From: Corylus avellana | Taxonomy: Eukaryota > Streptophyta > Magnoliopsida > Fagales > Betulaceae | Assembly (NCBI RefSeq): GCF_901000735.1 | Contig: NC_081541.1 | Span: 26,748,258 to 26,812,257, forward strand | Direction of reading: 5' to 3' | DNA: 64,000 nucleotides | Shown: piece after piece, positions 35,136-47,163 of the stretch | Layout: each line of letters opens with the position of its first letter | Position numbering within the stretch: position 1 is the stretch's first letter | The notes under the pieces: model-generated | Told to the model about the DNA's origin: nothing | Database searches by the model: none | The model's input: only the letters and a program-made list of their open reading frames with translations | Position numbers and translations under genes: made by a program

Positions 35136-36429
35136 TTATTCTTCTTTTTAATGCTTTTATTTACCTAAGTCTCCCTAACTCCCCCTTCATTATGATTTTG
35201 CATATTAAAAGTTGCAATTTTAAATCAAATTGAAGAAAATGTATAATTTGAAAGTGTATTTTAAAAAAAAATTGCAATTTCAAATAGCAGATACATTTCT
35301 AAAAAGTGAGCGATTTTAAAAGTTTAACTGTAATTTTAAAGATCTCAAACTGTAACTCAATCAGCTAGAAACTATATCTCATGAAGCAGAGGTCAGTAGT
35401 TAATCCATTAAATATCAAGATCATAAAATAATTCTGCCCATCATGTCCTGCCTCCTATGTATCTACACATACATCTATGTGATTGTGAAAATTACAAAAA
35501 TTACATATGCAGATGGGTGAGTCTACATTCACAATAAGAATAAGGATCACTAATTTTGTTAGGAGCTTTTACTAAGAAAATATCATTCTCATATGATTAT
35601 GAATTAGGATCCTCTTCATTTTATTTGAATAGTTTAATATCCAGTTAGTTATAGTGGAATGATATTTTTGTCCACTCAAAAAGTGAAAAGACAAAAATAC
35701 CCTTCCACTATAACTAACTGATATTATTCTGTTCATTTAAACCAGATAGATAAGATAAGCAATTAGAGTTAATGTATCATATAACTTTATGTGCATGTGT
35801 GTTTATATATATATACAAAGCAATAAAACAATAATACAATGTAATGATTGACAATCTTTTGAATTTTAAGTCTTATTTATTTTCTTTTCACACATCTCTT
35901 ACAAAGTCATACTCGGTTAACGGTTATTTTTGAAGTCATAACTCCCACCATATGAAGTGTATTGAGTTTTTGGACCGGTAACCATGCACCCCCGCTACTC
36001 ACCAGCTCTATTATTAGCATATTATGTAGTTACAATAATCTACAACAGTATGCAATTTCATTGTAATACCCTGAAACTTTAATAATAAGATAATCTACAA
36101 TAGTATGCATATTATGTGGTGACGGGCTCGCCTTCCCAGACAGTAGTTATGGCTCAAACCGGACATTCCACAGCAGGTGGGAACCCCGATGATAACACTC
36201 AAGGGGGAAAACTACACTGGTCGCCCCTTTCCACCTTTTTAATTAGAAAAAAATAATAATAAGATAATAAAATAAAAATAAGTATAATTATTTGTCAAAA
36301 TTGTGCTTTATAAAAATCAACCCTTATGGCTTGAATTAACACTAAAAAGAATCCAATAAGTGCTACAAACCAATTTTTTTTTTTTTTTTCAAAATTAAAA
36401 TTTGACATTTTCATCATTTCCACCCCTGA

Positions 36430-36600
36430 GCCAAACGTTCGACATATTGCTGGAGCGTTCGATACTAACCCTAAGCCAAACGTTCGACATATCCCTAAAA
36501 CATTCGAGACTAACCTTAAGCCAAGCGTTCAACATTTCTTTGGAACATTTGAGGTTGATCCTAAACAAATGTTCGACTTGTACCTTGAACGTTCGGCTTT
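36430..36600 (+). repeat. AAACGTTCGA minisatellite, unit 2
   Basis: Three to four units of about 50 bp (AGCCAAACGTTCGACATAT, then AACATTCGAG), uninterrupted here and split by a TRIM in unit 1. Confidence 0.7.
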
Positions 36601-36933
36601 TGTCTAAAGAGAGTTTTAACTTTTTAACCCCTTCAATCTTATCCATTCTCCATGCCTATAAATAGTACCTCACGACCTTCAACTCTCTCTCTCTCTCTCT
36701 GCTTTATTTTTCCCGGAAATACATAAAAAGCCTTTTGCTTCTTGTTGGAGCTAAAAACCCTTCACAAACACAAGAAAAGAAAAAAGAAAAAAGAAAAAAG
36801 AAAAAGATACCCATAAATCACTAAAATGCCTTTTTCGTGATGCTTTTTTCTTCATCTCCTTGCAATGAACCCTCTTTAAGGTTTTATTTTTATTTATTTA
36901 TTTATTTTTTCTTGAAAAAAAGGTTACACCAAA

Positions 36934-37125
36934 ATGGGAAGAGATAAGGTCTAGCTTAAGCAAATCGATAACAAGATCAACAAGCAAGTGACATTCTTGA
37001 AGCTAGGAGATGCATATTCCTATAAAACCCTAAAAGTCGTATTTGGGCCGGTGGTTATTGAGCACGTGGAGGATGCTGGCATGTGGGCCCTAGGCATCCA
37101 TTCTAGCAATCTCCCATTCTCTTGA
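36934..37125 (+). pseudogene. MADS-box first-exon fragment, unit 2
   Basis: The frame reads MGRDKV, then TAG, then LKQIDNKINKQVTFLK, then unrelated codons to TGA. It has the same truncation point as the unit 1 fragment, so the fragment was already broken before the duplication. The internal stop at codon 7 removes any coding role. Confidence 0.8.
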
Positions 37126-38194
37126 ACTACTTGTATAATCTAATGATAATCAAGTTGAAATGGAAGCGTGAGCTTCTATTCCAACTTTGATTTTTGTTTT
37201 ATTAAATTTAAAAATACAAAGGCAATCAAATTAGGTTATACACACGGCCAAAAACCAATGAAAATAACCTTAGTACCGACAATAAAAAAATGAAAATGAA
37301 AACTCAACTATGATCAAATTTTCAAAAGAACAATTAAGGAAACAAAAAGCAATTATCAGATTTTCCAACCCATATTGTCTCCGGGTCATGCTGAAGAGGT
37401 CCACCTACTCAACCCGATCCACTTTCAGAAACCATTTTTGTTAAACCGCAAAACTCACTCGTACTTCAAATTAGGGTTTTAGCGCTCTCCCTCTTTCTGC
37501 ATTTTCAGAAATCTTTGAACAGTGTAATCTCTCTCTCTCTTTCTCTCTGTATTACTTTTCTTTATGCGTCAAAAGAAATCTTAGGGCACTGTAATTTCTC
37601 ACTCTTATTGGTTTGCGTTAACTCCTATTGTGTGCGCGTGTGTATTTGCTGAATTTATTATATTTAGAAATCTTTTTTTTTGCTTCTGAGTTGAGATTCA
37701 GCTCACTTTCACTCTCTTTGATTTCCGAGAAACCGCGAGAAAATAACGGAAATCGCAAAGAAAATTACAGAAATGAAAAGCTGAGAAGAAAATAAATGAA
37801 ACGAGAGAGAGAGAGAGAGAGAGAGTGGGAAGCTTATTAAGGCGTTCATATTCTAGACATTACTAGATTTCAAATACGTATATCCTTCCCATTTCAATTT
37901 TTATTCTTATTTTTAATTTGCGGGTTTCTTGAGTTGCTAGGCTCAATTTGTTGATTTTTTTTTTGTTTTTTTGGTATGAAAAATCTCTCTTCATGATTCA
38001 CTTGAACTTTTTGGCAGCCAAAGGTAGAAATTATTGCTTTTTTCAATTAAGTGTTGAGTGGGAAGCTGGGTATTAGTGTTTAGTTGAATAGGTTAGATAA
38101 TTATTTAAATTGGAATTTAAACTTTTGTTGATATTTGATTTGGCAGTTTGATTGAAGGGTTTGTGGTGCATTTTTGGTCAAGAATAGATATATA

Positions 38195-40689
38195 ATGGCT
38201 TCAACAGGGCCACTACAGCCTCTCAAGAGACGGGATTCATCTGCAACTAGAGAAGATGATCAACTTATTATAATCCCTTTAGGGGCGGGTAATGAAGTGG
38301 GTCGGTCTTGCGTGTACATGTCCTACAAGGGGAAAACTGTGCTTGTGAGCCACTAACACCAAGTACTCTGAATTTTCTTTTATTCTTTTTGTTTTTTTGT
38401 TGAAAAAAATGGCCAATTTACGTTAGTTTTTATTATCATATTATAGATTTTTTTTTTGTTCACGTGTGAATTGAATTGTTCTTTCTTTTTTGCTACTTTT
38501 CATGGACGATAGTTTGATTGTGGAATTCATCCTGCTTACTCGGGCATGGCTGCTTTGCCATACTTTGATGAGATTGATCCTTCAATGATCGATGTGCTTC
38601 TCATCACCCAGTATGTATATCTTTTCTTTTGATGTTTTTAAAGTTTCACTTTATACCTTACTGAAATGCTTTATATTCCTTTGTTTCCCCAGCTCGTGTA
38701 GCTCTTTTGTATTAAGTGAATAAGTTCAAGATTCTAAATTTGCAAAGTTTGGCGTTTTATCTGCAAGTGGTGCTTCTTAGACAAGATGCATGGTATTGCC
38801 AAATATCATATTTTAATTGTTTATTAGCAATGAGGATCTCTTTTACTACTACTAATTCGGTTGAGTGAAATTGTGGCAAGGAATCGCCAGGTGGAAAAAT
38901 TTATCCAATAGTTCCTTTCCCTCTTTATATCTCAATTGGTTTCCATAGTTCCCTCTTTATATATCAGCTGGTTTTCTCTTTCTGCAATTTCCCGTCATTT
39001 TATCAATTGGATAAAGTTGCATTTACTCCTTTTCAACAATGTTGATGTAATGGCTATACAGTTGGCCGTCTAATAATAATAATGGCATAATACACCAAAT
39101 CTATCTGCTATTAGCATTATGCAACTAAAGGGTTCCTATTTGACATCAAATAAAAACTTTATTTACGAGTGCTCAACTTTATTTCCTCTACTTGTAAAAT
39201 TTGAACAAGCAATGACTTGTGGGGCAATGTAGCATAATTATATACAATTAATTAAATGTTTGTTACTTATCAAAAAAATATACAATTGACTTAAATGTTT
39301 GTAACATGCTTCATCCAAAATCTATTCATTAAAAATTTAATTAATTAGTTAACTTCTTCAGGCAAAATTGGTATATTTGGGATGATATAAGTGTTACAGA
39401 TATATATTCCATAGTTATATTTGTCAGCATATTCTATGACTATTAGGTAATAGAATACTCATTATTAGAGGATCAAAAAAGTTTGATACTATTTAGTTGC
39501 ATATAGGGCTGTAATCAAGCCGAGTATTGGCTGTTCAAACTTAGCTTGACAAAATTTTACATAGGCTCAAATTCGGCTCGAACTTGAGTCGAGCTCTAGG
39601 AGGCCAGGAGGGTGTTTGAACTCGGCTCGAAAAAAAAGAAGAAGCAAGTTCGAACTTGGCTTGAGCTCGACCCAAATAAATCAAATGGCTTGAGCTTGAG
39701 TTTGGATTGAGCTCAAGCTCGATTGTAAAGAGGACCAAAAAAACCCCCAAACATTAAGAGAAAAAGGAGAGAAGAAAGAAAGAATAAAGGTATTGTGTGT
39801 CTTTCCTTGTTTTCTCAAAAGCCAAATAGCAAGGAAAAGAAACAACTGCAAAACAATGGATCTAGATCTAGGGGTTTAGAGATATAAAATAAAAGAAGAA
39901 AGAAGAGCAGATAGTTTCTCTGATGTGGATACAGATCTAGGAAAAAAAAACGCAGCTGGGTTCACAGACAGATGGAAGGACTTTTTTTTTTTTTGGAGTA
40001 AAAAGCATTTGGTTTAGAGGCTGATGGATGTGTGGTGGACAGGTGGTGTATGGATGAAAACGAAAAGAGAGAGGTGGTGGTAAGGAGACCAGAGTTCAAA
40101 AACAACACAAATTTATCTTGGCCCAAGAAAAGGAAAAAGTGAAATTTTCTCTTGGGAACACTGGAACCGTGTAGTTATTGAAAAAAGATACAAGTGGTGT
40201 TTGATAACTCTTTTTAAGTGGTTTTTTTTATACAAGTAGTGTTTGATAACTGTTTTTAAGTGGTTTTTTTTTATACAAGTAGTGTTTGATAACTCTTTTT
40301 AAGAGGATTTTTTTTTTTTTTTCATTTATTTGTTGTGTGTTTTGGTTGAAAAAGTGTTTTGATATGCCTTAAAGGTGAAATGAGTTTTGAGTTTTTTGTG
40401 AGGAAAGTTGTTTGTTAATATGTTTCCACTTTTTTGGGTAGTAAGGAAAAAGAAAAGGAAAGAGAGTTAGCAAACAAGCCGAGCTTTTCTACTTAGGACT
40501 ATCCATGCTACGATTATGTTGACATTTCAATTGTAATTGCATAGAGAATCTGTTTCATGTGTTAAAAGTCATGCACCGCCACTAAATGACAAGCCCTTTC
40601 GTATATCTTGTGACTTGTCAGCATGGCAGGTTCTATACATTTACAGTAGCACTTAATTTTCTTACCTCTTTAGTAATGTAACACAGTGA

Positions 40690-40730
<41 letters not shown>

Positions 40731-43700
40731 TTTTCCAACACTTGCCATCACTTCCTTATTCCAAATTGTTTTAGTTTTCTCTTCATTTTCCTTTGCACGG
40801 TTTTGCCACTCTGTTTAACATGATGCTTTTGGCTTGCAGCTTTCACTTGGATCATGCTGCATCCCTACCTTATTTTTTGGAGAAGGTATTTTGCTTTGTT
40901 CTGAATTAACATTAATGTTTATGTCTGTTCTTCTTTTCTCCACTGAAAACTAATATATCGAAATTTTGTTTAGACCACCTTCAAAGGTCGAGTTTTCATG
41001 ACTTATCCAACAAAGGCTATCTACAAGCTGCTTTTGACAGATTATGTAAAAGTCAGCAAAGTTTCAGTTGAAGATATGTTGTACAATGAGCAAGACATCA
41101 ATCGTTCCATGGATAAAATTGAGGTCTGCACTTTTTCAATTCATATTTGTCTCTAGGCTTGTATTCTTCCCAAAATTGGTCCTGTACTGTTAGATTAACT
41201 GTGAAATTATTTCCCATGCACACCTTGTCCTACACTCTGGGAAATTTTGAAGTTTACATGTGTATGGTCATTAAGTCAGGTTTCTATATTTGATTTTTTT
41301 TTACCTGATCATTCCGTCTAGTTTCTTATGATGTTTTCTGTCCATGTTGCATTGACCCCTGAATAAAAAGGTGTTAATATTGGATTCTAGGAGTTTGGTG
41401 TTTGTGAATTTTTTCCTTCCCATTTGAACTCCAATATCATGATTTTTCAAATTGTATTAGATTTAAACCTCCCATTCAATATTGAAAGTTTCTCATGAAA
41501 TATTTGTCATATTTGGTTTATTTGATATTATGTGACCAAATGCAGGAGAGCTATCTTTATATGTTCTACAGTTTGATCTACTTGTGGTTTTGAACACGGA
41601 ATCCAAGGAGGTAGTGTATTCTACCTGACAGAAGAATTATTTAAACCCAAAACGACTACTAAAAATGAATACTTCTAACATTCCAATGGGCATTGCACTA
41701 AGGGCCTTTGATCTTCTTTTAGAAGGATCTCCAAACTTGATCCTGATGATACCTTCATATTCGGGTATTTGTTTGTGGAAATATGGCATTTTTTTTTCTT
41801 CTAGTATCAGTGACTTTTTTCTAACATTCCAATGGGCATTGCACTAAGGGGCTTTGATCTTCTTTTAGAAGGAGCTCCAAACTTGATCTTGGTGATACAT
41901 TCATGTTCGGGTATTTGTTTGTGGATAGATTGGTATTTTTTTCTAGTATCAGTGACGTGTTTTTTCCAAAATGGTTCTCTCTTTCTTAAAAGAGTTCCTG
42001 GAGAGAGTGTTGACACTGGATCTGCAACATCATTAAAATACTTGTATTTATAGAGAGAAATTATATGCACACATGATTTATGCTATTGTTGTCCAGGTGA
42101 GTGCTCTCATGATTCTTAGTTTTAACATAGAAGTTGCCCTTTGTTTTTGTAATTGAAAATGAAGGCTATTTTAGGTCCATACTAATTTGGACGGGGTTAA
42201 AACTTTCCGACATGGATTCCCCTTCAATTTTGATCCAATTATAAACTAATGCAATACAATTTGTCCAGAAAAGTGTAACCTAGATATTTGATTGCTTTTG
42301 GTTGTTGATAAAATTCCATATCGAGGCATGCATCCTCACATTGTCATTCATTTTGTTAACATACGATTCTGTGGTAGACCCTATAAATCCAATAAAACAT
42401 TAACTATTCTTCCATGTTTGTCTTCTGACGGAGTATAGTAACTGCAGGTTATCGATTTCCACCAAACCGTAGAGGTAAATGGCATTCGATTTTGGTGCTA
42501 TACTGCCGGCCATGTCCTTGGTGCTGCTATGTTTATGGTTGATATTGCTGGTGTTCGAGTACTCTACACTGGAGACTATTCACGTGAAGAAGATCGGCAT
42601 CTCCGTGCTGCTGAGACCCCACAGTTCTCCCCTGATGTATGCATAATTGAATCCACTTATGGTGTCCAGCAACATCAACCTCGGCACGTCCGAGAGAAGC
42701 GCTTCACTGATGTTATTCATACAACCATTTCTGAGGGAGGTCGTGTCCTTATTCCAGTTTTTGCCCTTGGCCGTGCCCAAGAACTGCTTTTGATTCTTGA
42801 CGAGTATTGGTCAACCCATCCGGAGCTCCAAGACATTCCCATATATTATGCTTCTCCCCTTGCAAAAAGGTGTTTGAGTGTTTATGAGACATACATCCAT
42901 TCAATGAATGACAGGATACGCAGCCAACATGCAGCAAAGTCAAACCCCTTTGTGTTCAAGTACATATCACCAATAAAGAGCATTGAGAATTTCAAAGATG
43001 TTGGCCCATCGGTGGTGATGGCAAGTCCCGGCGGGCTTCAAAGTGGATTGTCTCGACAACTATTTGACATGTGGTGCTCTGATCGGAAAAATGCTTGTGT
43101 TCTACCTGGGTATGTGGTTGAAGGGACACTAGCTAAAACCATTATTAATGAACCCAAGGAGGTTACTCTCATGAATGGTCTCACTGCTCCTCTTAACATG
43201 CAGGTCCATTACATATCCTTCTCTGCCCATGCAGACTCTGCTCAGACAAGTGCATTCTTGGAAGAGCTCCTGCCTAACAACATAATTCTTGTTCACGGGG
43301 AAGCTAATGAGATGGGGAGGCTCAAACAGAAACTCATTGGCCAGTTTGCTGATCGCAACGTCAAAATCTTCAACCCGAAGAATTGTCAGTCTGTTGAAAT
43401 GTACTTCAACTCTCAGAAAATGGCAAAAACCATTGGAAGGCTGGGTGAAAGGACACCAGAAGTAGGGGAAACTGTCTGCGGTTTACTGGTCAAGAAAGGA
43501 TTCACCTATCAGATAATGGCACCTGATGATCTCCATATCTTCTCTCAGCTATCGACTGCGAACATTACTCAAAGAATTACTATCCCATATGCTGGTGCCT
43601 TTAGTGTGTTAAATCACCGGCTCAAGCAGATATTTGAGAGTGTAGAGTCTTCAACGGACGAGGAGTCTGGAATCCCAACGCTGCGAGTGCATGAACGAGT

Positions 43701-44091
43701 AACAGTTAAGCAGGAGTCTGAGAAACACATTTCATTGCATTGGTCATCAGATCCTGTAAGTGACATGGTTTCGGATTCCATTGTGGCTCTGGTTCTAAAT
43801 ATCAACCGGGAGATCCCCAAGGTAGTTGTTGAAGCAGAGGCCATAAAAACTGAGGAAGAGAATGGGAAGAAAGTAGAAAAGGTTATTTATGCGCTTCTTG
43901 TTTCGCTTTTTGGAGACGTGAAGGCTGGTGAAAATGGGAAGCTAGTGATCACCGTTGATGGAAATGTGGCAGAGCTTGACAAACAGAGTGGGGATGTTGC
44001 GAGTGAAAATGAAGGCTTAAAAGAAAGAGTTAGGACGGCTTTCCAGCGAATTCAAAGTGCTGTGAAGCCAATCCCTCTATCTGCATCGTAG
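38195..44091 (+). CDS. CPSF73-I: CPSF73-I, pre-mRNA 3'-end endonuclease subunit (copy 2)
   Basis: Exons 38195-38344, 38513-38610, 40840-40885, 40974-41123 and 42448-44091 have the same phases as copy 1 and give 695 aa. All zinc ligands are present (HFHLDH 83-88, H170, D191, H409, H431). This copy keeps the usual FDCGIHP motif (Pro57) and consensus-like residues where copy 1 differs, for example [11 protein letters not shown] and LVHGEANEM. One exception is Cys in [10 protein letters not shown], where copy 1 has the usual Ser. The longer upstream region holds CT and GA runs and a probable 5' untranslated intron ending TTTGGCAG at 38148. It looks like the better-conserved copy. The 13.8-kb Mutator complex starts about 650 bp after its stop. 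Confidence 0.94.
39505..39720. mobile_element. hAT-like remnant in CPSF73-I intron 2, unit 2
   Basis: The same TAGGGCTGTAATCAAGCCGA start and GCTCGAACTTGAG-type repeats as at 27896, inherited through the duplication. Confidence 0.5.
40190..40310 (+). repeat. Intronic repeat of about 47 bp, three units (unit 2)
   Basis: GTGTTTGATAACTCTTTTT-type units occur three times, against two in unit 1. Confidence 0.75.
41675..41965 (+). repeat. Tandem 146-bp repeat in CPSF73-I intron 4, unit 2
   Basis: Two adjacent copies start CTAACATTCCAATGGGCATT (41675 and 41821). Each has an open frame containing PMGIALR, FDLLLEG, PNLIL and SGICLW. The frames stop soon after and have no splice support. Confidence 0.7.
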
Positions 44092-45661
44092 CTGCTTCCC
44101 CTTCACTTCCATTATTTATTTTATTTATTTTTTTTTCTGTATTTTGGAGGTTAAAACTTTTGTATTTTGTATGCTACACAGTAATACTTATCACTAAACA
44201 CTAATTGTTGTTTGTATTTACTAGCATTGAGATATTATGTGTTATCAATACAGCTAGTGATTACTTTATAATATTTTGGTCTGTTGTGGTAAGGTAATTT
44301 TGGTGTTGACCTTATTTATATTTGCTGCATGTTTTGATTTTTTACATTGTCATGACTTTCATGAGATTTGCTTCATTATCTATCTCATGACTTTCTTGCA
44401 TTGCAGATATGGCAGCTGGTTCCATTGTGTGTTTTGGAGAGCGGAATATTCAAAGTTTTGATGACTATGAGAGAGGATTGATCCATTTGAAGAAGTTGGT
44501 GTTATAAATGCTGTTTTCATGGAGAGTGGCTTGACTTACTCCGACTATTTTTAATTTTTCTTAATTTCTAGATTTATGCACTTTTTTCGACTATTTCTAA
44601 TTTTTCTTAATTTCTAGATTTATGCACTTTTTTCTCTTCGGAGTAGGGGTCTAACTCTCTTGTATACTCCTTGTGTACAAGGGTTGCACTCCTCTGCTCG
44701 TTGTTTGAATATACATTATTTATATATAAAAAACAAAAAAAATCTAAAGAAAACTTTACTTTGGCTCCCTAAACTTCCATGCAAGTTGACAAACTCTCTT
44801 CAAACTTTCAAATATCTTATTTTGGACTCATGAACTTTCAATTTATATCACTTTGGACCCTTCTGTTAGTTTTCAATATTAAACTCAAATGGAATGAATT
44901 TTTGTGCCCATTATACCCTCACTCGGAAACTACACCGTTTTGGGCCCCAAAACTACAACACTCACTCCAGCCCAAAACGATGTCGGGCATTAAAATTATC
45001 TTCTTTATTTATTTATTTATTTTTTAAAAAGGTAAAATATTAAAAAAAAAAAAATAATAATAATAAAATAGGAGTGGTTGCCTGTCTGGGGGTGGTTCGA
45101 ACGGCCAAGGGGGTGGTTTGGCCACCCACAAAATGGAAAAAAAAAAAGAAAAAAAAAAAAAAAAAGAGTGGGAGGAAAGCTTGGTATGCCCCTTCGAAGT
45201 TCCAGTTGATTTAATAAACACCTCATGAATTATCAAAACTCTCACTTAGGCCTCCTGAACTTTGGTTTTCTTTCATCTGAGACCCTTCTGTCCATATGAA
45301 TCGTCAAACCCCTAACGGAAGGCTCCTCACGTGATTTTCATGTGGTCTTTTTCAGCTGGCTTACCCATTTTGCCCTCCCTCATTCTTACTAACCCTCACT
45401 CACTCTCACCCTTACAACCTCACGCTCACTCGTCCAAGCCACTCAAACTCGAAGCCGAAGACCCACCATCGAAGCTTGAGGAAAAAATGTCGAAGCTGAT
45501 GGTTTAGGGTTCCAGCCATCGATTCGAAGCCTTAGAAAGAAAGCTAAGGAACTAACTTCCAACGGCGAAGAATCCCACACGATGAGACCCAGTACTGGCG
45601 AAAATCATCCACCGGCAAAATTACTTATCGTCCAGTACCGGCGAGGTGTCGACGGTTAAAG

Positions 45662-46283
45662 ATGGAGCACTCCGAGGGTGAGGTAAGCGATTCAGGATCG
45701 AGCTATCCAATTTGCAAATGTGGAAGCAAAACTGTTGTCAAAACTGCATCAACAACTAAAAATCTTGGGAAAATGTTTTATGCCTGTGTAAATTATGTGG
45801 TAAGATGTGTTTGAAAATTTATTAATTTTTTTTCACATAAATTTGCTGCTCATCCCGTTATGCCTAAATCCTTTAATAATGGATTAAACCCTAATATGTG
45901 TGATCCTAATTTGTGTGACCCTAATTTGTGTGATTATGCAGAATGAAACAAATCGTGATTGCAATTTTTTTAAATGGGTTGAACTAGAAATTTGTGTGTA
46001 CGGTGATCGAGTGATGTCGATGTTGTTGGCGTGGTAGCACGATTTGAAGTCCGAAAGGGCAATGGAAGTCTTGAAATGCAAGATTGAACTTGCTGAGTAT
46101 AAGTCAAAAATTAAAGTTGATGCTACTAATTTTGCACTTAAACTTGAAAGGGTTGAGAATAAGTATCGTTCGATGCGGCTGAAGTTTCGAGTTGCACTTG
46201 CATGTTGTTAGTGTCTTGTTGCTATATTGTTGTGTTTCCCTTTTTCTAATGGACTTGCATCAAAGCTAATGTTAAGCAACTGA
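45662..46283 (+). pseudogene. GRF-type zinc-finger/coiled-coil/membrane-tail gene of element B
   Basis: Exon 1 is 45662-45799 and exon 2 starts at 45942, with GTAAGA and TGCAG borders. Exon 1 holds the first half of a GRF-type zinc finger (C18-K-C20-G, then TTKN, GKMF, C42). Exon 2 completes it with C53 then FFKW. A charged helix (KSERAMEVLKCKIE, then LKLERVENKY) and a hydrophobic tail of about 20 residues follow. TAG at 46035-46037 and a stop in the tail near 46208 break it. Proteins of this layout are common but uncharacterised in plants. The gene sits between the left terminal repeat and the convergent transposase. Confidence 0.75.
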
Positions 46284-47163
46284 AAAAAGACATTTTGTTG
46301 TCTTTATTTGTATCAGACTTGTATCAATTGACCATATGGTTAGGTTTTTTGTACCCAACTATTGTGTAATATTTGGTGTGGTTTATATGAATTTTCTTGG
46401 TACAATTTTACAAGTATCCAAATGGATTTGTTCACTAAATTTTCCAACCCCCTTGTGACCGCAATTTCTCTGATTGCTTGATGTTGTGTTACCTTCAGCT
46501 TAGGAAATAAAACATTGGCAAAATGTTGTCAATTTAACTCAATTGAAGTCAGTTTAAATCCAAAAGTTACATCATCCACATGTACTCAATTTAACCTAAT
46601 TAATATCACAAGAACACTAAATGTATAAGCACTTCTAAATTAATCCAACTATCAAAATCATAGCAAACACTATATATAGTCACAACTACTTAAGAAATTA
46701 TACCCCAATTCAAATCCAAAAGTATTCAATTTATCTAAATGTTGCCAACAATACATGACCATCATCTACAATTCATCCACACAATACCCCAAATACTTAC
46801 AAGCTGTAAGTGGTCAAACACAAAATAAAGTTGACACCAAACAGCTATATGACAACCATTTAGAATTTATCCATTACATTGTTCACAAAAATAGCCCAAA
46901 CAGTTACAACAACTACATGACAGCCATCTAGAATTCATCAATTACATTGTTTACAAAAATAGCCCAAACAGTTACAAGTTGTGAGTGGTCAAATATAAAA
47001 TAAAGTTGACACCAAACAGCTACATGTCTAAAGAGGTCAACCATTATAATGTTTACAAAATACCTCAAACAGCTACAAGTTCTAATAAAGTTTAGGGTTT
47101 ACAATGTTTACAGACCACACCAAAGACAAAAAAGTTAGACAAGCACACGTTCACATAAAACAT
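46284..47163. other. Non-coding spacer between the convergent genes of element B
   Basis: AT-rich, with partial repeats of CCAAACAGCTACATG and AAATAAAGTTGACACC (46800-47090). No gene was seen. Confidence 0.5.

Larger units (their letters stand above)
35136..44746 (+). repeat. Segmental tandem duplication, unit 2 (left part)
   Basis: Collinear with 24450 to about 33570. It holds a second MADS fragment and the second CPSF73-I gene. It is cut by the Mutator complex at 44747 and resumes at 58556. A block absent from unit 1 (36116-36240, with GTGGGAACCCCGATGATAAC) is a unit-specific insertion of unknown type. Confidence 0.9.
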
